A DNA stretch of 64,000 bases, from NCBI GenBank assembly GCA_003605055.1, contig QZKP01000001.1:1-64000 (forward strand). The letters run 5' to 3'. This DNA comes from Desulfarculus sp. (GTDB lineage Bacteria > Desulfobacterota > Desulfarculia > Desulfarculales > Desulfarculaceae). The notes beneath the pieces are model-generated. The model ran no database searches and had not been told where the DNA came from. It worked only from the letters and a program-made list of their open reading frames with translations. Below are positions 28,323 to 36,670 of the stretch, one piece after another (positions within the stretch are counted from its first letter, which is position 1; every line of letters starts with the position of its first letter). Both the position numbers and the translations under genes were made by a program.

Positions 28323-28435
28323 GGTTTCACCAACCTCCAAGTTGAACCAGCCCAGCTAACGCCCGATATAATATACCTGCTTAGTAACCGTGGAAGATTC
28401 GTCGGGCGATAGGTTAACGGTACTTCTTCGCTTTA

Positions 28436-28464
28436 TTGACGCCTCCCGCGCCCTTGGGTATATT
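28436..28464 (+). promoter_or_regulatory. Predicted sigma-70 promoter of trpS
   Basis: TTGACG (28436-28441), a 17-base spacer and TATATT (28459-28464), about 40 bases before the trpS start. Confidence 0.75.
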
Positions 28465-28503
28465 GCCTGGGTGATCCGCCAAGGCCGCTAGGGAGGTTTT
28501 TGC

Positions 28504-29469
28504 ATGCGCGTCCTGTCCGGCATACAGCCCTCGGGCACCCTGCACATCGGCAACTATTTCGCCATGATGAAGCCCATGATCCAGTTTCAGCGGGAGCACA
28601 CCCTGTTCTGCTTCGTGGTCAACTACCACGCCCTGACCACGGTGACCAACGCCGACAGCCTGCGCGGGGACACCCTGGCCGCCTGCCTGGACTTTCTGGC
28701 CCTGGGCCTGGACCCGGACAAGTCCATATTCTGGGTGCAGGGCGACGTGCCCGAGGTCTGCGAGCTGACCTGGATACTGAACAACCAGACCCCGGTGGGG
28801 CTCCTGGAGCGGGCCCACTCCTACAAGGACAAGCTGGCCAAGGGCTTCCAGCCCCACAACGGCCTGTTCTCCTACCCGGTCTTGATGGCCGCGGACATCC
28901 TGCTCTACCAGGCCGACGCGGTTCCGGTGGGCAAGGACCAGAAGCAGCACCTGGAGATGACCCGGGACATCGCCATCAAGTTCAACTTCGCCTACGGGGA
29001 CACCTTCGTGGTGCCCGAGCCCTGGATAGACGAGCACACCGCGGTGGTGCCGGGCATTGACGGCCAGAAGATGTCCAAGAGCTACGGCAACACCCTGGAG
29101 ATATTCAGCGAGGAGGGGGAGCTGAAGAAAAAGGTGATGCGCATCGTCACCGACTCCACGCCCCTGGAGGAGCCCAAGGACCCGGACAAGTGCAACGTCT
29201 TCGCCCTGGTCAGCCTCTTCCTGGGGGATGAGGAGAAGAACGAGCTGGCCGACCGCTACCGGGCCGGCGGCCTGGGCTACGGCGAGGTCAAGAAGATGCT
29301 CTTCGAGCGCATGTGGGAGTACTTCGCGCCCTACCGCCAAAAGCGGGCCGAGTTGGCCGCGGACCTGGGCCAGGTGCGCCGCATCATGGCCATGGGCGCG
29401 GACAAGGCCCGGGCCATCGCCGGCCAGACCCTGGAGCTGGTGCGCTCCCGGGTGGGGCTCAACTATTAG
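28504..29469 (+). CDS. trpS: Tryptophanyl-tRNA synthetase
   Basis: Class I aminoacyl-tRNA synthetase charging tRNA-Trp. 321 residues, the usual length. SGIQPSGTLHIGNYF near the N-terminus contains the HIGH-type signature (HIGN), and GQKMSKSYGN is the KMSKS loop; PVGKDQKQHLEMTRD is typical of TrpRS. Start ATG 28504 follows GGGAGG. A second small gene begins right at its stop codon. Confidence 0.97.
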   Translation: MRVLSGIQPSGTLHIGNYFAMMKPMIQFQREHTLFCFVVNYHALTTVTNADSLRGDTLAACLDFLALGLDPDKSIFWVQGDVPEVCELTWILNNQTPVGLLERAHSYKDKLAKGFQPHNGLFSYPVLMAADILLYQADAVPVGKDQKQHLEMTRDIAIKFNFAYGDTFVVPEPWIDEHTAVVPGIDGQKMSKSYGNTLEIFSEEGELKKKVMRIVTDSTPLEEPKDPDKCNVFALVSLFLGDEEKNELADRYRAGGLGYGEVKKMLFERMWEYFAPYRQKRAELAADLGQVRRIMAMGADKARAIAGQTLELVRSRVGLNY

Positions 29470-29470
29470 C

Positions 29471-29965
29471 CTGCAGCACTTCCCCTTCAGCCGCCGCGCC
29501 TGGAGGCGCAGCCTGCGGCGCCTGGCCGCGGAGCTGGCCGAACCCAGCCAGGCGCAATCCCGGCGAATAGCCGCTGAGCTGGAGGCCTGCTGCGCCCCGG
29601 CGCGCGAGGCATTCGCCCGGCTCTGCCCGGAGCTGTGCCCCCTCTGCGCCCGGCCCTGCTGCCTGCGCATCAGCCGGCGGGGCCTGCTGGACCTGGCGGA
29701 CCTGATCTTCTTCGCGGCCCTGGGCGAGAGCGACCTGCCCTATCCCAGCGGCCCGCGCCTGCAGGGTTGCCCGTTCCTGGACGCGGGCGGCTGCGCCCTG
29801 CCCTGGCGGGCGCGGCCCTTTGCCTGCCTGCACTACGTCTGCCCGCATTTGCAGCGGGCCCTGAGCCCGGCCGAGCTGCGGGTCGTGGAGCAGGCCCTGG
29901 CGCGGGCCGCGGAGATCAGGGCCGAGTTGGTGGGGGCCTTCACCGAGGCGCGGGGCAAGGCCTAG
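29471..29965 (+). CDS. Cysteine-cluster protein (YkgJ-like), noncanonical start
   Basis: About 164 residues with clustered cysteines: CPELCPLCARPCC near residue 55, GCPFLDAGGC near 98 and RPFACLHYVCP near 115, resembling the zinc/iron-chelating YkgJ-type domain. No ATG, GTG or TTG lies near the beginning of the conserved region. The first plausible codons are CTG 29471 or ATT 29465, just past the trpS stop; the frame stays open upstream to 29228 but only as trpS antiframe. Translation is probably coupled to trpS. Function unknown. Confidence 0.55.
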   Translation: MQHFPFSRRAWRRSLRRLAAELAEPSQAQSRRIAAELEACCAPAREAFARLCPELCPLCARPCCLRISRRGLLDLADLIFFAALGESDLPYPSGPRLQGCPFLDAGGCALPWRARPFACLHYVCPHLQRALSPAELRVVEQALARAAEIRAELVGAFTEARGKA

Positions 29966-29974
29966 TCGGCGGGT

Positions 29975-30011
29975 AAAAAAACCAGGCCCCGGCGCAAGGC
30001 CGAGGCCTGGT
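29975..30011 (-). terminator. Terminator after the OYE gene
   Basis: Stem ACCAGGCC / GGCCTGGT (29981-29988 and 30004-30011) with extra inner pairs, followed on the minus strand by a run of seven T. Confidence 0.8.
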
Positions 30012-30053
30012 GAATTAATCAGCCTGCCGTCTGATCGGCGGCCGCGGCCGAGG

Positions 30054-31166
30054 CTACTGGCCCTCTTTCGCCTGCTCCTTCAGCTCCTGGGCGCAGCCCA
30101 GGCCCTGGGTCATGTTCACCTTGAAGCAGCCGTTGCAGGAGATGCAGGCGGCCTGGGTCTCGCCGGCCTGCCAGCGCTTGGCCAGGTCCGGCTGGCGGAT
30201 GAAGGGCCGGCTCATGGACACCGCGTCCACGTGCTCCAGGGCCTTCTCCACCTGGGCCCGGCTGCGCCAGCCGCCCACCGAGATCACCGGACAGGCCACC
30301 ACCTGCTTGACGGCAACGGCGTTGTCCAGGAAGTAGCCCTCCTGGTCCGGCTCCTTGACCTTGCGGGCCGAGCCCAGCTTGCCCGCGGCCGGCTGGCCGC
30401 CGCTGACCTCGATGGCGTCCAGGCCCATGTCCGACAGGCGTTGGGCCACCTTCAGGGCGTCTGAGAGCTCCAGGCCGTTGTCCACGTAATCAGCGGTGTT
30501 GAGCTTGATGAAGACCGGATAATGGGGCCCCACCAAGTCCCGCGCCGCCCGGCACATCTCGAAAACGAAGCGGCCGCGGCCCTGCCAGTCGCCGCCGTAC
30601 TCGTCTTGGCGCTGGTTGCAGAAGGGGCTCAGGAACTGGTTGGCCAGGTAGCCGTGGGCGGCGTGCAGCTCCACCGCGTCGAAGCCGGCGGCCTTGCCCC
30701 GGCCGGCGGCCAGGGCAAAGGCCTCGATGATGTCCGCGATCTGGTCCTTGCTCAGCTCCTGCACCGGGCCGAAGGCCGGGTGCTGGATGGCCGAGGGCCC
30801 CACCGGCCGGTGCCCGGTCCACTCTTGCTTGGTCTGGCCGCCGGCGTGGGCGATCTGCAGGGCCACCAGCCCGCCGCATTTGTGCACCGCGTCGGAGATG
30901 CGGGTCAGGGGGCCGATCATGGCGTCTATGTGCGCCCCGGTCTGTTTGGGCAGGGCCTTGCCCTCGGGGGAGATGAAGGCGAAGCCGGTGATGATCAGCC
31001 CCACCCCGCCCTCGGCCAGGGCGGCCAGGACGTTGACCAGCTCATAGGTGGGCGTGCCGTCCGCTTCGGCCAGGCCCTCCCAGGTGGCGCTGCGCACCAG
31101 ACGGTTGGGGATGGTCAGGTCCTTGAGCTTCCAGGGGGTGAAGATGCCGGCCATGTCGTCACTCAT
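30054..31166 (-). CDS. Old yellow enzyme family NADH:flavin oxidoreductase
   Basis: FMN-dependent ene-reductase or dehydrogenase, 370 residues, TIM barrel. N-terminal FTPWKLKDLTIPNRLVRSA, the catalytic-type segment LQIAHAGGQT, FDAVELHAAHGYLANQFLSP and CPVISVGGW are the family blocks. The C-terminus has CISCNGC plus a fourth Cys ten residues on (CX2CX2CX10C), matching the [4Fe-4S] site of 2,4-dienoyl-CoA-reductase-type members, but the extra flavin domains of those enzymes are absent. ATG 31166 was chosen; ATG 31154 is possible. It follows the membrane protein and GntR genes on the same strand. Confidence 0.88.
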   Translation of the reverse strand: MSDDMAGIFTPWKLKDLTIPNRLVRSATWEGLAEADGTPTYELVNVLAALAEGGVGLIITGFAFISPEGKALPKQTGAHIDAMIGPLTRISDAVHKCGGLVALQIAHAGGQTKQEWTGHRPVGPSAIQHPAFGPVQELSKDQIADIIEAFALAAGRGKAAGFDAVELHAAHGYLANQFLSPFCNQRQDEYGGDWQGRGRFVFEMCRAARDLVGPHYPVFIKLNTADYVDNGLELSDALKVAQRLSDMGLDAIEVSGGQPAAGKLGSARKVKEPDQEGYFLDNAVAVKQVVACPVISVGGWRSRAQVEKALEHVDAVSMSRPFIRQPDLAKRWQAGETQAACISCNGCFKVNMTQGLGCAQELKEQAKEGQ

Positions 31167-31199
31167 TGTCCGTGATGGTTAAAGGCCAAGAGGCGTTTC

Positions 31200-31589
31200 T
31201 CAGCGGCCCGCCTGCAACAGGGGGTAGGCGTAGGCCGCCATGGTCAGGATGAAGAACAGGATCAGCACCAGGGAGGCCGGGTGCGCGGCCTTGAAGAAGC
31301 GGAACTGCAGGCCCAGGCGCAGCAGCCAGAAGGCGGTGAAGATGGCCAGGAGCTTCTTGCCCAAGGGGCCGGCCAGCAGCTCCGGGGCAAAGGCCAGGGA
31401 TAGATAGGCGGCCACCGCAAAGTAAAAGGTCAGGCAGAGGTTGAGCACCTGCATGATGCTGCGATTGACCGAATCCAGCCCAGCCAGGCGTTGGGGCCAC
31501 TGGAAGATGCGGGGGAAGAAAAAGTGAAACACGGCCCAGCCCGCGTGCAGCACCCCGCCGGCGTAGATGAAGTAAAGCGCCTTGGACAT
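31200..31589 (-). CDS. Small four-helix membrane protein
   Basis: 129 residues, about four hydrophobic helices, with HAGWAVFHFFFPRIFQWP after the first helix. No family was recognised with confidence. It lies 3 bases after the GntR regulator stop and before the OYE gene, so all three probably form one operon controlled by that regulator. Confidence 0.6.
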   Translation of the reverse strand: MSKALYFIYAGGVLHAGWAVFHFFFPRIFQWPQRLAGLDSVNRSIMQVLNLCLTFYFAVAAYLSLAFAPELLAGPLGKKLLAIFTAFWLLRLGLQFRFFKAAHPASLVLILFFILTMAAYAYPLLQAGR

Positions 31590-31592
31590 GTC

Positions 31593-32291
31593 CTATAGCT
31601 CCAGCTTCTCGTCGTGCATGCGCGAGATTATCCACTGCGCGCCGTGGGCCACGTGGCGCCGGGCCAGCTCCGCGGCCTGCCCGGCCCGGCCGGCCCGGAT
31701 CGCCTCGATCATGCGGCGGTGGTCGTCCGTGGACCAGAGGCCGGCGTCCATGTTGGAGTATATGGCCCGCGAGATGCGCTCCACGATCTCCTGCAGCTCG
31801 CCCAGCATGCGGGTCAGCAGGGGCGAGCCGGCCGCCTGGTAGAGCAGCAGATGGAACTGGCTGTTCAGGGAGATCAGGGCCTTTTCGTCGCGTTGGGCCA
31901 CGGCTCGCTCGAAGTCGCCCACATTGGCCTCCAGCCGCGCCAGCACCGGGGCCAGGGCCCGGCGGGCGGCCAGCTCGGCGGCGTAGCCTTCCAGGGCCGC
32001 GCGCACGCCCAGGGCGTCCTCCACCTCCTGGGCCGTCAGGGGCCGCACCAGGTAGCCGCCCCGGGTGCGCTTGGTCAACAGGCCCTCCTGCTCCAGTCGG
32101 TGCAGGGCCTCGCGCACCGGCGTGCGGCTGATGCCCAGGTCCCGGGCCAGGCGCTCCTCCACCAGCCGGTGGCCGGGCTTGATCTCCCCGGCCACCACCA
32201 GGCGCTTCAGGTGCTGGGTCACCTCCTGCCCCAAAGAGCGCCGCTTGAAGGGATTGGGGTCTGTCTTGTCCGCAGCCATGAGCCGCCCCAT
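31593..32291 (-). CDS. GntR-family (FadR/FCD) transcriptional regulator
   Basis: About 233 residues. N-terminal winged helix (VTQHLKRLVVAGEIKPGHRLVEERLARDLGISRTPVREALHRLEQEGL, shown in part) followed by an all-helical FCD ligand domain with FHLLLYQAAGSPLL and the metal-binding-type His near DDHRRMIEAI. FCD regulators usually sense carboxylic acids. The start is taken at ATG 32291 (ATG 32279 also possible); an upstream start at 32372 would overlap the operator at 32326-32342 and is disfavoured. It likely regulates itself, the small membrane protein and the OYE gene. Confidence 0.88.
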   Translation of the reverse strand: MGRLMAADKTDPNPFKRRSLGQEVTQHLKRLVVAGEIKPGHRLVEERLARDLGISRTPVREALHRLEQEGLLTKRTRGGYLVRPLTAQEVEDALGVRAALEGYAAELAARRALAPVLARLEANVGDFERAVAQRDEKALISLNSQFHLLLYQAAGSPLLTRMLGELQEIVERISRAIYSNMDAGLWSTDDHRRMIEAIRAGRAGQAAELARRHVAHGAQWIISRMHDEKLEL

Positions 32292-32325
32292 TGTTGCCTG
32301 CCCGCCACCGGGGCGGGCCGTGACG

Positions 32326-32342
32326 TTGTATGCCGTATACAA
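32326..32342. promoter_or_regulatory. Putative GntR operator
   Basis: Perfect palindrome TTGTAT-N5-ATACAA located 35 bases before the GntR gene start. It fits the TNGTNNNACNA-type consensus of FCD regulators and suggests autoregulation. Confidence 0.75.
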
Positions 32343-32481
32343 CAAATTAGTCCGGCCCACGGTTCCTGTCAAGGCCAGGCCGGCCCTGGCCGCCCGAGCA
32401 GGGCCGGCCGCCGAGGCTTGCAGATAATTATTACCTGATTAAGGATGCTTAGCCTGTGCGGATTAAATAGCGGCCTGTCCT

Positions 32482-33132
32482 TCACAGCCGGGCCAGGGCT
32501 CGGGCCGCCAAGTCAGCCACCGTGGTCAGCATCGGCTCGCCGTCTTGGCCCATCTCCACCTGGCCCTGGTCGCCCAGGAGCGCGGCCAGCCGGTCCCTGG
32601 CCTCGCCCGCCCCCAGCAGCCCCAAGGCCCAAACGGCCAGGCCGCGCACCCCGGGGTCGAGCCAGTCCAGCAGGGGCAGCAGGTGCCCCACCGCGCCCAG
32701 GGAGCGCAGCAGTTCGGGCTGGGCCTGCGCCAGCCGCCCCAGGGCCCAGACCGCGCCCCGCTGCAGGGGCGCGAACGCCAGCAGCCGGCCCTCGGGCCAG
32801 ACGTGGCACACCAGCAGGCAGGCGTACTCCTGGGCCAGGGCCGGCACCCTGGCCAGCGTCTCGCCCAGGCCCTCGGCCATGCCCCAGGGCACGGCCCCGC
32901 TCTCTTCGTTCAGGGCCCAGAGCAGGCGGCGCACGAAGTTCCGCAGCGACTCAATATCTCGGGCGGCCAGGTCCGGGGCCAACTGTCCCAGGGCCTGGAC
33001 CGCCCGCCATTTGATTCGGGGGTCGCTGGAAGGCAGGCAGGCCTGCAGTTGCCTGAGCGCCTGCGCCGGGGGCAAGCCCTTCAAATCTTGCAGGGCAGCG
33101 GGCCAATCCCTGGCCTGCAGCAGGCGGCGCAC
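32482..33132 (-). CDS. HEAT-repeat protein
   Basis: 216 residues, helical and leucine/alanine-rich. Repeated helix pairs such as RIKWRAVQALGQLAP, GVRGLAVWALGLLGAG and QRGAVWALGRLAQ are HEAT-like scaffolds for protein contacts. GTG 33132 lies 40 bases after the flavodiiron gene, so it is probably the last gene of the oxidative-stress operon. No enzymatic motif was seen. Confidence 0.65.
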   Translation of the reverse strand: MRRLLQARDWPAALQDLKGLPPAQALRQLQACLPSSDPRIKWRAVQALGQLAPDLAARDIESLRNFVRRLLWALNEESGAVPWGMAEGLGETLARVPALAQEYACLLVCHVWPEGRLLAFAPLQRGAVWALGRLAQAQPELLRSLGAVGHLLPLLDWLDPGVRGLAVWALGLLGAGEARDRLAALLGDQGQVEMGQDGEPMLTTVADLAARALARL

Positions 33133-33172
33133 CCGGCGCCGGGAGCCGGCGCCGGCGGCCGATTTAGGGCCG

Positions 33173-34402
33173 CTAGTCTCCGCAGTAAACCTCGTCGCAG
33201 GCCGGCGGCAGGTTCAGGGCCGCCACCATCTGGCCTATCTTCTGGCCCAGCTCGCGGCAGGGGGCCAGGGCCTCGTGGTCGGGCACGTAGTTCACGCGCA
33301 GGGGCTCGGCCACCAGCTCCAATTTAATCTCGCTGAGGATTTGGGCCATCATCTTGGGCGCCTCGCCGCTCCAGCCGTAGGAGCCGAAGGTGGCGCAGAG
33401 TTTGCCCGCGGGCTTGAGTCCGCGCAGATAGTGCAGCAGGTCGGCCATGCGCGGCAGCATGCCGTTGTTCAGGGTGGGCGAGCCGAAGACCAGGGCCTTG
33501 GCGTCCAGGACCTCTGTCATCACTTCGCTGCGGTCGTTGCAAGCCAGGTTGAGCAGCTTGACCGAGACGCCCTGATCCAGGGCTCCGTCGTAGATGGCCT
33601 TGGCCATCATCTCGGTGCTGTGCCACATGGTGTCGTAGATCACCAGGACCTTGCTGGCCGCCTTGTGCTGGCTCCAGGCGTCGTAGGCCCGGATGATGGT
33701 GGCCGGGTTCCGGCGCCAGATCAGGCCGTGGTCCGGAGCGATCATGTCAATGTCCAGGCCCAGCTCAGCCACCTTGGCCAGCAGCTTCTGGATCAGGGGC
33801 GAGTACAAGAGCAGGATATTGGCGTAATACTTGGCCGCGTGGCGCATCAGCTCTGACTGGTTCACCTGGTCGTCGAAGCGCTCGCTGGTGGCCCAGTGCA
33901 GGCCGAAGCCGTCGCTGGAGATCAGCAGCTTCTCCTGGGGAATGTAGGAGAACATGCTGTCGGGCCAGTGCACCATGCGGGTTTCCAGGAAATTCACAGT
34001 GCGCGAGCCCAGCTCCAGGTGATCGCCGGTCTTGACCACCTGCAGGGGCCAGCCCTGGGGGTGGAAGTGGGCGTTGATGGCCTTCAGGGCCATGGGCGAG
34101 CAGAATATCTTCTCCGGCTGGATCAGCTCGATGGCCTCGCGCAGGGAGCCGGAGTGGTCCATCTCCACGTGGTTCACCACCAGGTAGTCTATCTGCTTGG
34201 GGTCCATCAGGTTGTAGATGCGGTGCATCATGTCCCCGAAGAACCCCTTCTTCACCGTGTCAAAGAGCACGGTCTTCTGGTCTTTGATCAGATAGCTGTT
34301 ATAGGAGCTGCCCTTTTCCGTGGAGTAGCCGTGGAAGTCGCGGATGTTCCAATCCACCGCCCCCACCCAGTAGATGTCCCTTTTCAGTTCAACAGGCTTC
34401 AT
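33173..34402 (-). CDS. Flavodiiron protein (rubredoxin:oxygen/NO oxidoreductase)
   Basis: Reduces O2 to water or NO to N2O with electrons from rubredoxin. 409 residues: N-terminal metallo-beta-lactamase domain with the diiron ligand motif H78-x-E80-x-D82-H83, then MVHWPDSMF and LISSDGFG, and a C-terminal flavodoxin domain with YDTMWHSTEMMA and GSYGWSGEAPK. Start ATG 34402; the frame runs open to 35044 across other genes but without homology. A rubredoxin gene, its expected electron donor, lies just upstream with a terminator-like hairpin in between. Confidence 0.95.
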   Translation of the reverse strand: MKPVELKRDIYWVGAVDWNIRDFHGYSTEKGSSYNSYLIKDQKTVLFDTVKKGFFGDMMHRIYNLMDPKQIDYLVVNHVEMDHSGSLREAIELIQPEKIFCSPMALKAINAHFHPQGWPLQVVKTGDHLELGSRTVNFLETRMVHWPDSMFSYIPQEKLLISSDGFGLHWATSERFDDQVNQSELMRHAAKYYANILLLYSPLIQKLLAKVAELGLDIDMIAPDHGLIWRRNPATIIRAYDAWSQHKAASKVLVIYDTMWHSTEMMAKAIYDGALDQGVSVKLLNLACNDRSEVMTEVLDAKALVFGSPTLNNGMLPRMADLLHYLRGLKPAGKLCATFGSYGWSGEAPKMMAQILSEIKLELVAEPLRVNYVPDHEALAPCRELGQKIGQMVAALNLPPACDEVYCGD

Positions 34403-34457
34403 CTCTGCCCCCACCTCACTTGGGGCCCGCCGAACAGGCCCGCCCAAGCGCGGTTGG

Positions 34458-34484
34458 AAAAAAGCCGGCCCCGGGGAGCCGGCT
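34458..34484 (-). terminator. Internal terminator between rubredoxin and flavodiiron genes
   Basis: Stem AGCCGGC / GCCGGCT (34463-34469 and 34478-34484), followed on the minus strand by T6. It may attenuate transcription so that upstream genes are expressed more than the flavodiiron gene. Confidence 0.7.
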
Positions 34485-34497
34485 CGCCGTGGTCGCG

Positions 34498-34659
34498 CTA
34501 GCCCTCGGGCTCGAACTGGTCTTTGGCGGCGCCGCAGACCGGGCAGGTCCAGTCGGCCGGCAGGTCCGCAAAGGCGGTGCCCGGCGCTATGCCGCCGTCG
34601 GCGTCGCCCTTGGCCGGGTCGTACACGTAACCGCACACGCTGCAGACGTACTTCTTCAT
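34498..34659 (-). CDS. Rubredoxin
   Basis: Found by direct translation: 53 residues with CSVC (6-9) and CPVC (39-42) knuckles, [10 protein letters not shown] and [12 protein letters not shown], a canonical Fe(Cys)4 rubredoxin. Start ATG 34659, stop TAG ending at 34498. It sits between superoxide reductase and the flavodiiron protein and should supply electrons to both. Confidence 0.95.
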   Translation of the reverse strand: MKKYVCSVCGYVYDPAKGDADGGIAPGTAFADLPADWTCPVCGAAKDQFEPEG

Positions 34660-34689
34660 CGCAACAGTCTCCTTCGCGCTGGAATTGAG

Positions 34690-35070
34690 CTAGGCTTGGG
34701 CCTTCCAATGGCCGTGCAGGTTGCAGTATTCCCGGGCAATGACCGAGCCCGCCTTTAGCGAGAACTCGGCCTCCGGGGCCTGGCCGGGGTTCAAGAACTC
34801 CATATAGGCCTTGTCGCCGGCGATCAGCTCGATCCACTGGATCCAATGGGTGTCTATCATGGGGTGCGGCACGCTGCCCACCTTGACCTTGTAGCCGGTG
34901 GCGGTCTTCTCGATCACCGGCACGTGCTTCTCCTGGGCCGCGTCGGTGGTGTTCTCCTTCTGCAGCACCATGGGCTGACCGCAGCAGACCAACTCCCCTC
35001 CACCCACGATCACCAGTTCCACGATGTTTCCGCAGACCTCGCATTTGTAAACCGAAAGTCTTTCAGCCAT
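34690..35070 (-). CDS. Desulfoferrodoxin (superoxide reductase, two iron centres)
   Basis: Reduces superoxide to hydrogen peroxide. 126 residues. N-terminal desulforedoxin-type domain with C10, C13, C29, C30 (centre I) and a C-terminal catalytic domain with [20 protein letters not shown] and CNLHGHW, which supply the four His and one Cys of centre II. Start ATG 35070. Between rubrerythrin and rubredoxin in the stress operon. Confidence 0.96.
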   Translation of the reverse strand: MAERLSVYKCEVCGNIVELVIVGGGELVCCGQPMVLQKENTTDAAQEKHVPVIEKTATGYKVKVGSVPHPMIDTHWIQWIELIAGDKAYMEFLNPGQAPEAEFSLKAGSVIAREYCNLHGHWKAQA

Positions 35071-35137
35071 GATTCGCCTCCCTGGGCTGTCCGCCCAGCG
35101 CAGTATAAAAAACAGCCTTGACTTTATTTATACACCA

Positions 35138-35713
35138 CTACCAATTTTCGCAAAGCAGCTCGTAGTGCGCCCGGGGATGGGCGCAGGCCGGGCAGGAGTC
35201 CGGGGCCACCGGGCCGTGGTGCAAATAGCCGCAGTTGCGGCAGCGCCAGACCACCGGCTGGTCGCGCTGGAAGACCCGGCCGGCCTCGATGTTGGCCGCC
35301 AGGCCCAGGTAACGCTTCTCGTGGAACTGCTCGGCCACGGCGATGCTCTCGAAGACCTTGGCGATGTCGTTAAAGCCCTCCTGGCGGGCCACCTTGGCGA
35401 AACCGGGATACATCTCGGTCCACTCGTAGTGCTCGCCGCCCGCGGCCGCGCGCAGATTGTCCAGGGTGCCGCCGATTACGCCGGCCGGGAAGGCGGCCGT
35501 CACCTGGGCCTCGCCGCCGGGCAGGAACTTGAACAGGCGCTTGGCGTGCTCCTTCTCCTGGTCCGCGGTCTCGGAAAAGATGGCGCACATCTGCATGTAG
35601 CCGTCCTTCTGGGCCTGGGCGGAGAAGTAGGTGTAGCGGTTACGGGCCTGGGACTCGCCGGCAAAGGCGGTGAGCAGGTTCTTTTCGGTCTGGGAGCCCT
35701 TGAGATTGGGCAT
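35138..35713 (-). CDS. Rubrerythrin
   Basis: Peroxide reductase of anaerobes, 191 residues. N-terminal four-helix diiron domain with the ligands in FAGESQARNRY, ETADQEKEHAKRL and ESIAVAEQFHEKRY, and a C-terminal rubredoxin domain with CRNC and CPAC. Start ATG 35713. It follows the regulator genes on the minus strand. Confidence 0.96.
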   Translation of the reverse strand: MPNLKGSQTEKNLLTAFAGESQARNRYTYFSAQAQKDGYMQMCAIFSETADQEKEHAKRLFKFLPGGEAQVTAAFPAGVIGGTLDNLRAAAGGEHYEWTEMYPGFAKVARQEGFNDIAKVFESIAVAEQFHEKRYLGLAANIEAGRVFQRDQPVVWRCRNCGYLHHGPVAPDSCPACAHPRAHYELLCENW

Positions 35714-35769
35714 AAATCTCCTCTCTTTTTTTACGGGGAAGATGCTCAGGCGGCCTGGGGCCGCAGGGG

Positions 35770-35988
35770 TTAGATTTTCTTTTTGCCGGCGGCGGTGATG
35801 CCGTATTTGCAGCGCGCCGGGCAGTCCACCAGCCCGGCCTGCTTCAGGTCCTTGACGGCCGCGCTGACCTGCTTGGCGTCCAGGCCCGCGGCCGCGGCCA
35901 GTTGCTTGTTGGGCAGGGGCTCCTTGGCCTTGGCCAAGGCCCGCAGGACTTTTTTGGCCTCGGGTGTCACCTTGACTGCTGTGGCCAT
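35770..35988 (-). CDS. Small winged-helix protein
   Basis: 72 residues, basic at the N-terminus. The pattern LPNKQLAAAAGLDAKQVSAAVKDLKQAGLV is a helix-turn-helix with wing-like end; a CPARC motif follows. It may be a DNA-binding regulator, possibly redox-sensing through the two cysteines (inference). It lies between the Fur-family regulator and rubrerythrin. Confidence 0.65.
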   Translation of the reverse strand: MATAVKVTPEAKKVLRALAKAKEPLPNKQLAAAAGLDAKQVSAAVKDLKQAGLVDCPARCKYGITAAGKKKI

Positions 35989-36016
35989 AACTTCCGCTCC
36001 CGATTTTAAGATTCCG

Positions 36017-36424
36017 CTAGTTGGCTCTCTTGTCCCGCCGGCAGGACGGGCAGCGGCCCACGAACTCCAGGCGGTGTCCCAGCACCTCGAACCCCGAGGC
36101 CTTCTCCACCTCCTGGTCTATGTCCGTGAGCAGGGCCATCTCGACGTCGGAAACGCCGCCGCATTCCAGACAGCGCAGGTGGTAATGGTCCCGAATGTCG
36201 CCGTCAAAGCGCATCTCCTGGCCGGCCACGTCCAGCTTTTGGATCAGGCCGGACCGGGAAAGGATGTCCAGGTTGCGGTAAACCGTGCCCAGACTTATGC
36301 GGGGCAGGCGCCTCCGCACCATCTGGCACAGCTCCCCGGCCGTGGGATGGCTCTTGACCTTGTGCAACTCCTCCATGATCACTTGGCGCTGAGTGGTCAT
36401 GCGGAGCTTGGGCGTGGGATCCAT
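36017..36424 (-). CDS. Fur/PerR-family regulator
   Basis: Metal-dependent repressor, 135 residues. N-terminal winged helix (TTQRQVIMEELHKVKSHPTA, SLGTVYRNLDIL), metal-site segment DHYHLRCLECGGV and a C-terminal CPSC pair for structural zinc. Position at the head of a rubrerythrin/SOR/rubredoxin operon suggests a PerR-like peroxide-sensing role. Start ATG 36424 with AGAAGGA; the upstream frame to 36484 overlaps the presumed operator. Confidence 0.88.
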   Translation of the reverse strand: MDPTPKLRMTTQRQVIMEELHKVKSHPTAGELCQMVRRRLPRISLGTVYRNLDILSRSGLIQKLDVAGQEMRFDGDIRDHYHLRCLECGGVSDVEMALLTDIDQEVEKASGFEVLGHRLEFVGRCPSCRRDKRAN

Positions 36425-36438
36425 GATCCTTCTCCCAT

Positions 36439-36458
36439 GATAATGATTCCTAGTTAAT
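36439..36458. promoter_or_regulatory. Possible Fur/PerR box
   Basis: GATAATGATTCCTAGTTAAT, just before the regulator gene; its first half matches the Fur consensus GATAATGAT and the second half is weak. Confidence 0.4.
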
Positions 36459-36670
36459 TTACTACGCCAGACCCCCTTTGTCAACCTGGCGAGATGCTTC
36501 CGGGTCCCATCTGCTCCGTGGCCAGGCGGGTGAGAAATCCGGATGAATTTTCATAACTTCTATTAGTAATACTGAATGCTGGGTGCCAACGTGTCAATAT
36601 ACTCCTGCCGCGGTGCTCCTTATAGGGCGTAGCTGCGCGTTTATCAAACGAAAACGCCACTGGGCCACAC

